Source: Actinomycetota bacterium (lineage in GTDB: Bacteria > Actinomycetota > Thermoleophilia > Gaiellales > Gaiellaceae). Taken from it: a stretch of 27,473 nt of DNA. This document shows, in pieces, positions 7,786 through 15,115 of the stretch. The stretch spans positions 1-27,473 of the forward strand of contig JAIBJP010000007.1 of the NCBI GenBank assembly GCA_020029625.1. The letters run 5' to 3'. Under the pieces are notes generated by a model that was not told where the DNA came from, searched no databases, and saw nothing but the letters and a program-made list of their open reading frames with translations. Numbering within the stretch: the first letter of the stretch is position 1; every line of letters begins with the position of its first letter. The translations under genes and the position numbers were made by a program.

Positions 7786-8022
7786 CTACTCCTCCGGGTG
7801 CAGCAACGTCTTCCCGGGAGCAAGGGCCTGGACGTCGCGCCACATCGCCTCGGGGTCGGCGACCCCGTCGACGTCGATGAGCGCCCACCAGAGCTGTGCT
7901 CCCTGCTCCCGCCCGCAGAACTTCAGCTTTCCGCCGTGCTCGCGGACCGCCTTGGCCACGGCGTCGGCTCGCTCTTTGGGCCCGGGATTGTCCGGCGCGA
8001 TCGGTCGCCAGTGATGCGGCAC
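7786..8022 (-). CDS. Small PHHWRP protein, copy 2 (unknown function)
   Basis: A 78-residue protein that begins M-P-H-H-W-R-P-I-A-P-D-N-P, using a GTG start at 8022. The start is fixed by AAGGAGG about 5 bp upstream. After the opening motif comes an amphipathic helix (A-D-A-V-A-K-A-V-R-E-H-G), a strand (G-K-L-K-F-C-G) and an aromatic strand (A-Q-L-W-W-A-L-I-D). This parallels copy 1 (A-V-R-Q-L-Q-E-K-Y-G, D-L-K-Y-V-G, K-C-W-G-L-Y-E). The same frame stays open upstream to about position 10065, but that part is antisense to the GGDEF/HD-GYP gene and has no independent support. It is divergent from that signalling gene, so the two may share regulation. Function is unknown; it is small, probably cytoplasmic and without membrane segments. 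Confidence 0.72.
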   Translation of the reverse strand: MPHHWRPIAPDNPGPKERADAVAKAVREHGGKLKFCGREQGAQLWWALIDVDGVADPEAMWRDVQALAPGKTLLHPEE

Positions 8023-8079
8023 TACACCCTCCTTTCCGAGGCAACGATCATCCTCTACGGCCGGGACAAGGGCAAGAGC

Positions 8080-8135
8080 CCCTGAATCACCCTTTTCAGG
8101 GAGGGGGAGGCCCCGCAAACCCGGTTGAATGCGGG
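8080..8135. promoter_or_regulatory. Two hairpin-forming inverted repeats in the divergent spacer ahead of the GGDEF/HD-GYP gene
   Basis: The first is CCCTGAA (8080-8086) with TTCAGGG (8095-8101), a 7-bp stem with an 8-base loop. The second is CCCGCA (8112-8117) with TGCGGG (8130-8135), a 6-bp stem with a 12-base loop that contains the TTG start proposed for the downstream gene. In between lies a G-rich tract (GGGAGGGGGAGG). I compared the segment with the c-di-GMP-I and c-di-AMP riboswitch consensus sequences from memory and found no match. It could be an operator, a leader structure controlling initiation, or chance in G+C-rich DNA. Confidence 0.35.
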
Positions 8136-10896
8136 TGCAGAGCCGTTTCCACGGCAGCTGCGGCTTATGGGAGTTTTGAGAGAGGCCAAACAGGCAGCCT
8201 CCGAGGGTGCCCCGGCGCCCGCTTCCGCACGCCCGGCGTTGACCCGTGTCGACACCCTGGTCGACTCCTATCGCCGCCTGGCCGACGTCTTCCACGACGT
8301 CCTCTCGGAGGAGCGCCTGGACTCGCTGCTCGAGCGCATCGCCGACACGCTCGGCGATCTCGTCCCCTACGACACGTTCACGATCTACCAGGCTGACGAG
8401 GCGCGCCGCTGCCTGATCCCGCTGATGGCGCGCGACACCTGGGCGGACGAGATCATGAACGACAGGCCCGTCATCGGTCAGGGAATCACCGGCTGGGCAG
8501 TCGAGCACCGCGAGCCGCAGCTTGTCAACCAGGCACATCTGGACCCGCGCGTGCAGGTCGTTCCCGGCACTCCTCCGGACGAGCCCGAGGCGCTGATCAC
8601 GATCCCGCTCGTCGCCCGGGACGCGATCAAGGGCGCGCTCAACATCTACAGGCTCGGTGAGGACGCTCGCTTCACCGACGAAGACTTCGAGCTGGCGAAG
8701 CGGTTCGGCGACGCGGCCGCGCTCGCTCTCGACAACGCACAGGTTCGCGAGTCGCTCGAGCTGCAGGCGCAGACGGACTCCCTCACGGGGCTCTACAACC
8801 ACCGGTACTTCCATGAGCGCCTGCGCGCGGAGCTGACGCGGGCGACGCGCTCGCACGGCTCCATCGGCGTCCTGATGCTCGACATCGACGACTTCAAGCG
8901 GGTCAACGACATCCACGGCCACGGCACCGGCGACCAGGTTCTCGTCGCTCTCGCCGACGTTCTCCGCGGCAGCATTCGCCTCTCCGACGTCGTGTGCCGC
9001 CTCGGCGGCGAGGAGTTCGGGGTCATCATGTCCTCCTGCGACCCGGGCGACCCCATGGGTCTGGCACAGCGGCTGCTGGAGCGGATGGAGAGCGAGAGCT
9101 TCGAGCCCGCCGGGAGCCTGACCCTTTCCATCGGCATCGCCCAAGGCCCCGACCACGCGACGAACCCGCGCGAGCTCGTCGCCTGTGCGGAGGCGGCGAT
9201 GATGACCGCGAAGGCGCGCGGCAAGAACCAGGGTGTCCTCTTCGACGACGGCACGCGCGAGCGGCCGGCGGGAAGCCTGGCCACGCGAGACGTCCGCTCG
9301 ATCGCGCATCTGAAGATGCTCCAGAGCCTCGCCGGGAAGCTGAACCGCCTGAACGACGTCCGCGAGATCGGCGCCACGATCGTGAACGAGCTCCGGATGC
9401 TCGTCGACTACCACAGCTGCCGTGTCTATGTAGCCGACGGGGAAGATCTGATCCCGATCGCCTGGCGCGGCGACCTCGGTCCCTACGTGGACGAGGACGC
9501 CGAGGAGCTGCAGTCGAAGTTCGGCGAAGGGATCACCGGCCACGCCGCCGCGACGGGCCAGTCCCTCCTGATCCCGAACGCTCTCGAGATCGAATGGGCC
9601 GTGACGATTCCGGGGACCGACGACATCGAAGAGTCGATGATCGCCGTTCCGCTGAAATACGGCGCCCGGGTCATCGGCGTGGTCGTCATCTCGAAGCTCG
9701 GCGTCGGTCAGTTCGACGACGACGACGTCCGCCTGCTCGAGGTGCTGGGCGGCCACGCTTCCGTCGCCCTCGAGAACGCCCGCCTCTACGAGGCGGAGCG
9801 GAACGAAGCGGCCCGGGCGAGGGAGTCCCTCGAGATCGCCAACGCTCTGCTCGAGTTCAGCCGCGAGGTCGCCGCGGCGGACGGGCTCGACGAGGTGCTC
9901 GGGCTGCTCGTCGACCTGACGAGCAAGATGCTTGGAGCCGAAAGGACCTCCGTCTGGCTCCAGCAGGCCGAGACGGGCGACCTCGTGGCCAGAGCGGTCT
10001 GTGGCCGCGACGAGGACGCCGAGAGGCGCCTGCTCGGGGTTCGCTTCTCGCCCGACGTGGCGCACGAGCTTCTTTCGACCAACGATCCTTTCGTGCTCGA
10101 GGCAAGCCAGGTGGCGCGGATCGAAGGCGCGCCCGATATGGCCGGCATGTCACTCGCCCTCGCCCCGCTTCACCTCGACTCGGATCGCGTCGGCTGCATC
10201 GCCGCGGCCGCCCCTGCGGGTCACTTCGAGCCGTCCGGCAAGCGCATGCGTCTCCTCGCCGGGATCGCGCACCAGGCGAAGCTCGCGATCCAGAACGCGA
10301 GCAGCTTCCAGAGCCTCGAGGACACCTTCCTCTCCACCGTCGAGGCGCTCGCCAACGCCCTCGAGGCCAATGACGAGTACACGTCCTCGCACGCGCGCTG
10401 GATTACGGATATGGCGCTCGAGGTCGGCCGCGACCTCAGTCTTGACGCGAAGACGCTCAAGCGACTCGAGCTCGGAGCTCTCTTCCACGACATCGGCAAG
10501 ATCGGCATCCCCGCGTCGATCCTCGCCAAGCCGGGCCCCCTGACGCCCGAGGAGCGCGCAGTCATCGAGACCCATCCGGAGCTCGGCGAGCGCATCCTCG
10601 CGCCCATCTCGCGGCTCGAGGACGTCCGGCCGATCGTCCGACATTGTCACGAACGCTGGGACGGCGCCGGGTATCCGGACGGGAAGGCGGCTGAGGACAT
10701 CCCCATCGAGGCCCGGGTGATCCTCGTCTGCGACGCCTTCCATGCGATGACGACCGACCGGCCGTACCGCTCGCGTCTGCCGATCGAGGAAGCGTTCAGG
10801 CGTCTCGAGGAATCGGCGGGCTCGCAGTTCGACCCGGACGTCGTCGAAGCCTTCATCCGCCTTGCGCCGCAGGCCCTCGAGTCTCACCCCGTCTAA
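8125..10896 (+). CDS. GAF-GGDEF-GAF-GAF-HD-GYP protein (c-di-GMP synthesis and breakdown)
   Basis: A 923-residue soluble protein counted from a TTG at 8125. Domains in order are GAF (about 55-205), GGDEF (about 215-370), GAF (about 400-560), GAF (about 570-735) and HD-GYP (about 745-905). The diguanylate cyclase signature is G-G-E-E-F at 294-298, with an intact RxxD inhibitory site (Arg285, Asp288) five residues ahead, so feedback inhibition by c-di-GMP is expected. The phosphodiesterase part has H-D-I-G-K (His788, Asp789) and H-E-R-W-D-G-A-G-Y-P with Gly849-Tyr850-Pro851. Both catalytic halves therefore look active. The three GAF domains presumably sense small molecules. The start is uncertain: the TTG lies in a hairpin and has no close ribosome-binding site; the ATG at 8167 is an alternative. 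It is divergent from the two PHHWRP genes. Confidence 0.9.
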   Translation: MNAGAEPFPRQLRLMGVLREAKQAASEGAPAPASARPALTRVDTLVDSYRRLADVFHDVLSEERLDSLLERIADTLGDLVPYDTFTIYQADEARRCLIPLMARDTWADEIMNDRPVIGQGITGWAVEHREPQLVNQAHLDPRVQVVPGTPPDEPEALITIPLVARDAIKGALNIYRLGEDARFTDEDFELAKRFGDAAALALDNAQVRESLELQAQTDSLTGLYNHRYFHERLRAELTRATRSHGSIGVLMLDIDDFKRVNDIHGHGTGDQVLVALADVLRGSIRLSDVVCRLGGEEFGVIMSSCDPGDPMGLAQRLLERMESESFEPAGSLTLSIGIAQGPDHATNPRELVACAEAAMMTAKARGKNQGVLFDDGTRERPAGSLATRDVRSIAHLKMLQSLAGKLNRLNDVREIGATIVNELRMLVDYHSCRVYVADGEDLIPIAWRGDLGPYVDEDAEELQSKFGEGITGHAAATGQSLLIPNALEIEWAVTIPGTDDIEESMIAVPLKYGARVIGVVVISKLGVGQFDDDDVRLLEVLGGHASVALENARLYEAERNEAARARESLEIANALLEFSREVAAADGLDEVLGLLVDLTSKMLGAERTSVWLQQAETGDLVARAVCGRDEDAERRLLGVRFSPDVAHELLSTNDPFVLEASQVARIEGAPDMAGMSLALAPLHLDSDRVGCIAAAAPAGHFEPSGKRMRLLAGIAHQAKLAIQNASSFQSLEDTFLSTVEALANALEANDEYTSSHARWITDMALEVGRDLSLDAKTLKRLELGALFHDIGKIGIPASILAKPGPLTPEERAVIETHPELGERILAPISRLEDVRPIVRHCHERWDGAGYPDGKAAEDIPIEARVILVCDAFHAMTTDRPYRSRLPIEEAFRRLEESAGSQFDPDVVEAFIRLAPQALESHPV

Positions 10897-10978
10897 GGAG
10901 GGCTTGACGAAACATAGGCCTGTGCCGCCGGAGGCGCGCCGCTCGCCCCAACGCATCCGCGTTCAGAGTGACGGGTCG

Positions 10979-11003
10979 CCTCGTATCTAAAATCGATACG
11001 AGG
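10979..11003. promoter_or_regulatory. 9-bp perfect inverted repeat upstream of the hydroxy-acid oxidase
   Basis: CCTCGTATC (10979-10987) and GATACGAGG (10995-11003) flank the 7-base TAAAATC. This A+T-richer island stands out in the 207-bp gap between the GGDEF/HD-GYP stop (10896) and the oxidase ATG (11104). The shape suits a dimeric repressor operator. It also folds as a hairpin, but no T-run follows, so a factor-independent terminator is less likely. A smaller repeat (AACGC-ATCC-GCGTT) lies at 10950-10963. A TAnnnT element, TACGAT, lies at 11088-11093, ending 10 bp before the ATG. Nothing else is seen in this gap. Confidence 0.45.
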
Positions 11004-11103
11004 GCTCCCTGCGTCCTTGCCTCGGAACGACCAGCGCGTCCCGGCGACGAGCGACGTTCCGCCAAGCCCTCCTAAGCCTTCACGCTCTACGATCGGCTCG
11101 GCA

Positions 11104-12165
11104 ATGAGCGAGCCGCTCAACGTCGCGGAGTACGAGCGCCTCGCGCAGGAGCGTCTCGATCCGGGCGCGTTCGGCTACTTCCTAGGCGGGGCGGGAGACG
11201 AGTGGACACTCCGAGAGAACGTCGCCGCCTTCAACCGCTGGGTGCTCCGGCCGCGGATGCTCGTCGATGTCGGCACGGTGACGACCCGGACGACGGTGCT
11301 CGACGCCGACCTCTCCATGCCCGTGCTCGTCGCACCCACGGCCCTTCAACGGCTCGCCCATCCGGACGGCGAGGCGGCAACAGCGCGTGGCGCCGCCGCG
11401 GCGGGGACGGTCTTCTGCCTCTCCACGCTGGCGAGCCTCTCACCCGCCGAGTTGGCCGCGGCCGCGCCGGAGGGGAGGCACTGGTTTCAGCTCTACTGCT
11501 CACGGGACCGCGGCTTCACGAGCGAGCTTGTCGCTGCCGCGGGCGAGGCGGGGTTCTCCGCCATCCTCCTGACTGTGGACCTCCCCGTCGCCGGCCGCCG
11601 AGAGCGCGATTTGCGGGCGGCGTTCGAGATCCCCGACGATCTGCCGCTTCCCAACCTCTCGCGCCATCTCGGCGGCGGAAACTTCCACGATGCTCTCGGG
11701 GACGTCGTCGATCCCACGATCACATGGCGCGACCTCGAGTGGCTCGCGTCCCTGACGGACCTCCCGATCGTGGTCAAGGGCATCCTCACCTCCGAGGACG
11801 CGCGCCTCGCGTGTCAACACGGCGTTGCCGGCGTCGTCGTCTCGAACCACGGCGGACGACAGCTCGACGGCGCCGCGGCGAGCCTCGATGCGCTGCCCGA
11901 GGTCGTGGAGACCTGCGCGGGCGAGGTCACCGTGCTCCTCGACGGCGGCGTCCGGCGCGGGAGCGACGTCGTCAAGGCGCTCGCGCTCGGCGCGCGAGCA
12001 GTCCTGGTCGGGCGCGCTCCTCTCTGGGGTCTCGTCGTCGACGGCGAGGACGGCGTCCGGCGTGTGCTGGAGCTTCTCCGCGAGGAGGTCGCCCTCGGGC
12101 TCACGCTGCTGGGGTGCTCGTCACCCGAAGCCGTGACGCCGGCCCACGTGGGCCGCCCCGGTTAG
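11104..12165 (+). CDS. FMN-dependent alpha-hydroxy-acid oxidase/dehydrogenase (LldD/GOX family)
   Basis: A 353-residue TIM-barrel flavoenzyme that oxidises an L-2-hydroxy acid (lactate, glycolate or similar) to the keto acid. Family residues are present: Tyr25 in F-G-Y-F-x-G-G-A-G-D-E, the W-F-Q-L-Y strand (Tyr131), Lys225 in V-V-K-G-I, catalytic His249 and substrate-binding Arg252 in S-N-H-G-G-R-Q-L-D-G, and the FMN phosphate site D-G-G-V-R-R-G-S-D-V (280-289) followed by G-R-A-P-L-W-G. I chose the ATG at 11104 because M-S-E-P-L-N-V-A-E-Y leads straight into the conserved first helix; the same frame is open upstream but that stretch is Pro/Ser-rich and unlike the family. Electron acceptor and exact substrate cannot be assigned. 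The stop overlaps the convergent protease stop by 4 bp. A 9-bp inverted repeat lies upstream. Confidence 0.88.
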   Translation: MSEPLNVAEYERLAQERLDPGAFGYFLGGAGDEWTLRENVAAFNRWVLRPRMLVDVGTVTTRTTVLDADLSMPVLVAPTALQRLAHPDGEAATARGAAAAGTVFCLSTLASLSPAELAAAAPEGRHWFQLYCSRDRGFTSELVAAAGEAGFSAILLTVDLPVAGRRERDLRAAFEIPDDLPLPNLSRHLGGGNFHDALGDVVDPTITWRDLEWLASLTDLPIVVKGILTSEDARLACQHGVAGVVVSNHGGRQLDGAAASLDALPEVVETCAGEVTVLLDGGVRRGSDVVKALALGARAVLVGRAPLWGLVVDGEDGVRRVLELLREEVALGLTLLGCSSPEAVTPAHVGRPG

Positions 12166-15080
12166 GGCGAGGTCAGAGCGAGCGTCGCGTTCCCGGTGGA
12201 GAAGCTCTGCGGGTCGAGCACGATCCTGTACGTGCCATTCGCGGGGAGCTGGAGGGCGAGCGTCTTGCCCGAGGTCCCGAAGTAGGTCGGCGAGAGGAGC
12301 GTCGCGCCGTCGGGCTTCAGGATCGACACCTTCGCCGAGGAGAAGCCCGATGTGCCGATCGTGACGTTGGTCAGTCTGAGTGTCACGCCCTGGCCCGCGG
12401 CGGCCGTGAACGTGGCGCTCCCGTTCTGGCCGGGGACGCCCATGGAGAGGGTTGCCGACGATCCGCCCACCGCGAGCGCCGCGGAGGCATCGGGCGGCAC
12501 GTCGTAGAGTGTCGCCGTCGCGCCGCCGGTCGAGTTCGACTGCGGATCGATCAGGATGGTGTAGGTCCCTGTCGCCGGCAAGGCAGTCAGGTCGACGAAG
12601 CCGCCGTTCGTGCCGAAGTAGGTCGGCGCGACGAGGGTCCCGCCGCTGGGCGTGGAGATCGAGACCTTGGCGGACGCGGATCCGGACGGGCCGATGCTGA
12701 CGTTCGTGAGCCTGAGGCTGATGCGCTGCCCGGCCGTGCCGCTGAAGGTGAGACGGCCGTTCTGGCCGGGGACGGTCATCCCCACCGTGGCGGCCGATCC
12801 GCCCGGAACGATGGAGCCGGCCGCGTCCGGAGGCACGTCGTAGAGCGTCAGGGTTGCCTCTCCAACAGCGTTCGACTGCGGGTCGATCAGGAGGAGGTAG
12901 GTCCCGGCGACCGGAAGCGTCTTCAGGTCGACGAAGCCGCCGCCCGTGCCGAAGTAGGTCGGCGCAACGAGCGTCGAGCCGTCGGGCTTCAGGATCGATA
13001 CTTTCGCCGAGGAGAAGCCCGACGTGCCGATCGTGACGTTGGTGAGCTTCAGGCTGATCCGCTGCCCTGCCGCGCCAGTGAAGGTGAGACGCGCATTCTG
13101 ACCGGGGACCTCGGCCGCGACCGTCACATTCGGGCCACCCGCCGAGATCGAAGCGGAGACGTCCGGTGGGACGTCGTAGAGCGTGAGCGTCACGCTTCCG
13201 GTGGCGCTCGACTGCGGGTCGATGATGATCGTGTACCGGCCCTCAACGGCGAGTGTCTTCGTATCGACGAAGCCGCCGCTCGTCCCGAAATACGTCGGCG
13301 CAAGGAGCGAGCCGCCGTCGGGATTGAGGATCGAGACCTTCGCGGAGGCGAAGCCGGACGTGCCGATGGTGACGTTGGTGAGCTTCAGGCTGATCCGCTG
13401 CCCAGCGGCGCCGTCGAAGGCCAGGCGCGCGTTCTCCTCAGGGGCGGTGGTCGTCACCGTCACGGGATCTCCACCGGGGACGATCGGATAGACCTGGGTC
13501 GCCGAGCCGACCGCGGTCTGGACGTCGGTCCCCGCATCCGCCGTCGCCGTGGCCTGGATCGTTATCCCACCCGGCTCCGTTGCGGTGAACGAGCCGACGT
13601 ACAGCCCGTCGCCGCGCGCGGCCAGCGCGATCGACGACCCGTTCACGGTGACGTCGACCGTCACGCCTGCTGGATCGCCGCACCTTGCGGCAAGGATCCG
13701 GACGGGAAGGGTCTGCCCGACATCGAGGCTGAAGGCGGGAGCCGGAGCGTCTAGCCAGAGCTGCGGCGCGCCCGCGCACTCGACCGCTCGCCCCACGTTC
13801 AGGCGGCCGCCGGTCGTCGTCTTGCCGGCGAGGGACGTGTTGGCGTCGACCGTCCTGAACAGGAGCGCCTTCAGGCCGATGTCGCTCGCCGTAGGCGAGA
13901 CGGCACGCACGAGCGCGGCCGCTCCCGTGACATGCGGCGCCGCCATCGAGGTCCCGTCGAGGAACTGGTACGAGGCCGCGGGCTGCGTCGAGAGGATGTT
14001 CGTCCCCGGCGCGCCGAGATCGACCGAGCGGCGGCCGTAGTTCGAAAACCAGGCGCGCGCATCGTTCTGATCCGTGGCTGCCACCGCGATCACGTTCGGC
14101 AGGTCGTAGCCGGACGGATAGTTCGGGCTCGCATCGGTGTTGGTGAAGCTGTTCCCCGCGGCCGCGACGAAGAGCGACCCCTGCGCGTCCGCCTCGGCAA
14201 TCGCGTCAGCCAGTGCCTGCGAATAGCCGTCGCCTCCCCAGGAGTTGTTCGTCACCTCGGCGCCCATCGCGTTGGCGTAGAGGACGGCGCGGACGGCGTC
14301 GGACGCGTCCCCAGAGCCATTGGCGCCGATGAACTTGAGCGGTATGAGCTTGACGTTCCAGTTCACGCCGGCGACGCCTTGCTCGTTGTCGCCGACCGCC
14401 CCGATGGTGCCGGCGACATGCGTGCCATGGCCGTTGTCGTCGTACGGGTCGTTGTCGTTGTTGATGAAGTCCCAGCCGTGCCAGTCGTCCACGAATCCGT
14501 TGCCGTCGTTGTCGATCCGGTCGTTCCTGCAGCCGGCACAGTCCTCGCCGGGGTTGATCCAGATGTTGGCGGCGAGATCCGGATGCGAGTAGTCCACGCC
14601 CGTGTCGATGACCCCGACCGTAACGTCTGGGCTCCCGGTGGTGATCGTCCATGCCTCGGTAGCGTCGATGTCGGCGTCCGATCTCCCGGCGACCCCGTTC
14701 ACGGCCTGGCCCGAGTTGTCGAGCCCCCAGAGCTGCGCGAACGAGGAATCGTTCGGGAACTCGTCGATGTGGAAATGGACGTTTGGCTCGGCGTAGCGCA
14801 CGCGCGGGTCGCGCTCGAGGGCGGCGATGACGCGGTCGCGGCCGTTTGCCGGCACGGACGCGAGCAGGACGCGGATCGGGCGAAACCGCTCCTTGGTAGC
14901 GGCGCCCAGCCCTGCAACGAGTTCCCGCTGTGCGGCCGCTGAGATGCCTGGCTCGAAGCCGACGAGGATCTCGGCACGCGCGGGATGATGCGGCTGCCTC
15001 GAGGAAGCGGGAGCGGCCACGAGCAGCGCGGCGAGCATCGCTGCGAGAGCCGCCGCAGGCCAGACAGGGAGCGGCCCCAT
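12162..15080 (-). CDS. Secreted subtilisin-like serine protease (S8) with four C-terminal repeats
   Basis: A 972-residue exported protease. A signal peptide (about 1-27) is followed by an inhibitor-like prodomain (about 35-105) and a peptidase S8 domain (about 115-430). The triad is Asp159 (G-V-I-D-T-G), His218 (N-G-H-G-T-H-V-A-G-T) and Ser378 (D-G-T-S-M-A-A-P-H), with oxyanion Asn310 (A-A-A-G-N). An Asp/Asn-rich insert before the His motif (N-D-G-N-G-F-V-D-D) suggests bound calcium. A beta-rich linker domain (about 435-528) follows. Then come four tandem repeats of 112 residues (529-640, 641-752, 753-864, 865-972), the last slightly shortened. These resemble bacterial pre-peptidase C-terminal (PPC-type) beta domains and may help binding or stability. 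A promoter with TTGTAA and TACGCT lies directly upstream. The start is ATG at 15080. It probably degrades extracellular protein. Confidence 0.92.
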   Translation of the reverse strand: MGPLPVWPAAALAAMLAALLVAAPASSRQPHHPARAEILVGFEPGISAAAQRELVAGLGAATKERFRPIRVLLASVPANGRDRVIAALERDPRVRYAEPNVHFHIDEFPNDSSFAQLWGLDNSGQAVNGVAGRSDADIDATEAWTITTGSPDVTVGVIDTGVDYSHPDLAANIWINPGEDCAGCRNDRIDNDGNGFVDDWHGWDFINNDNDPYDDNGHGTHVAGTIGAVGDNEQGVAGVNWNVKLIPLKFIGANGSGDASDAVRAVLYANAMGAEVTNNSWGGDGYSQALADAIAEADAQGSLFVAAAGNSFTNTDASPNYPSGYDLPNVIAVAATDQNDARAWFSNYGRRSVDLGAPGTNILSTQPAASYQFLDGTSMAAPHVTGAAALVRAVSPTASDIGLKALLFRTVDANTSLAGKTTTGGRLNVGRAVECAGAPQLWLDAPAPAFSLDVGQTLPVRILAARCGDPAGVTVDVTVNGSSIALAARGDGLYVGSFTATEPGGITIQATATADAGTDVQTAVGSATQVYPIVPGGDPVTVTTTAPEENARLAFDGAAGQRISLKLTNVTIGTSGFASAKVSILNPDGGSLLAPTYFGTSGGFVDTKTLAVEGRYTIIIDPQSSATGSVTLTLYDVPPDVSASISAGGPNVTVAAEVPGQNARLTFTGAAGQRISLKLTNVTIGTSGFSSAKVSILKPDGSTLVAPTYFGTGGGFVDLKTLPVAGTYLLLIDPQSNAVGEATLTLYDVPPDAAGSIVPGGSAATVGMTVPGQNGRLTFSGTAGQRISLRLTNVSIGPSGSASAKVSISTPSGGTLVAPTYFGTNGGFVDLTALPATGTYTILIDPQSNSTGGATATLYDVPPDASAALAVGGSSATLSMGVPGQNGSATFTAAAGQGVTLRLTNVTIGTSGFSSAKVSILKPDGATLLSPTYFGTSGKTLALQLPANGTYRIVLDPQSFSTGNATLALTSP
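12165..13496 (-). repeat. Four tandem ~336-bp coding repeats in the protease gene
   Basis: The C-terminal third of the protease gene consists of four head-to-tail units of 336, 336, 336 and 324 bp, at 13161-13496, 12825-13160, 12489-12824 and 12165-12488. Each protein unit contains P-x-x-N-x-x-x-x-F, then G-Q-x-x-x-L-x-L-T-N-V-x-I-G, then P-T-Y-F-G-T, then I-D-P-Q-S (V-L-D-P-Q-S in the last); the first three units end Y-D-V-P-P-D. Units 1 and 2 look most alike. The last unit lacks four residues after the Y-F-G-T-S-G segment and has no Y-D-V-P-P-D ending. The high similarity suggests expansion by internal duplication and offers material for homologous recombination. Confidence 0.88.
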
Positions 15081-15086
15081 GATGCG

Positions 15087-15115
15087 AGCGTAGGGTGGAG
15101 GGCGCTTCCTTACAA
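15087..15115 (-). promoter_or_regulatory. Predicted promoter of the protease gene
   Basis: Read on the minus strand, TTGTAA (15110-15115) is separated by 17 bp from TACGCT (15087-15092), which lies 6 bp before the ATG at 15080. The -35 hexamer overlaps the TAA stop of the upstream MFS gene. The spacing would give transcription starting at or within a base or two of the ATG, that is, an essentially leaderless mRNA. The same -35 hexamer and 17-bp spacing recur before the secreted lipase gene. Confidence 0.5.

Noticed and set aside
8041..8135. c-di-GMP or c-di-AMP riboswitch ahead of the GGDEF/HD-GYP gene
   Set aside because: The hairpins and G-rich tract do not contain the conserved core strings of either class as I remember them; kept only as an unassigned structured leader.
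8023..10065. Long open frame on the minus strand upstream of the second PHHWRP gene (over 650 codons)
   Set aside because: It is antisense to the GGDEF/HD-GYP gene, shows no recognisable domains, and reflects the codon bias of G+C-rich DNA. The GTG at 8022 with AAGGAGG is the credible start.
11202..13754. 850-codon plus-strand open frame spanning the oxidase and protease genes
   Set aside because: Arg-rich low-complexity translation, out of frame with the oxidase and antisense to the protease, both of which have complete catalytic motifs.
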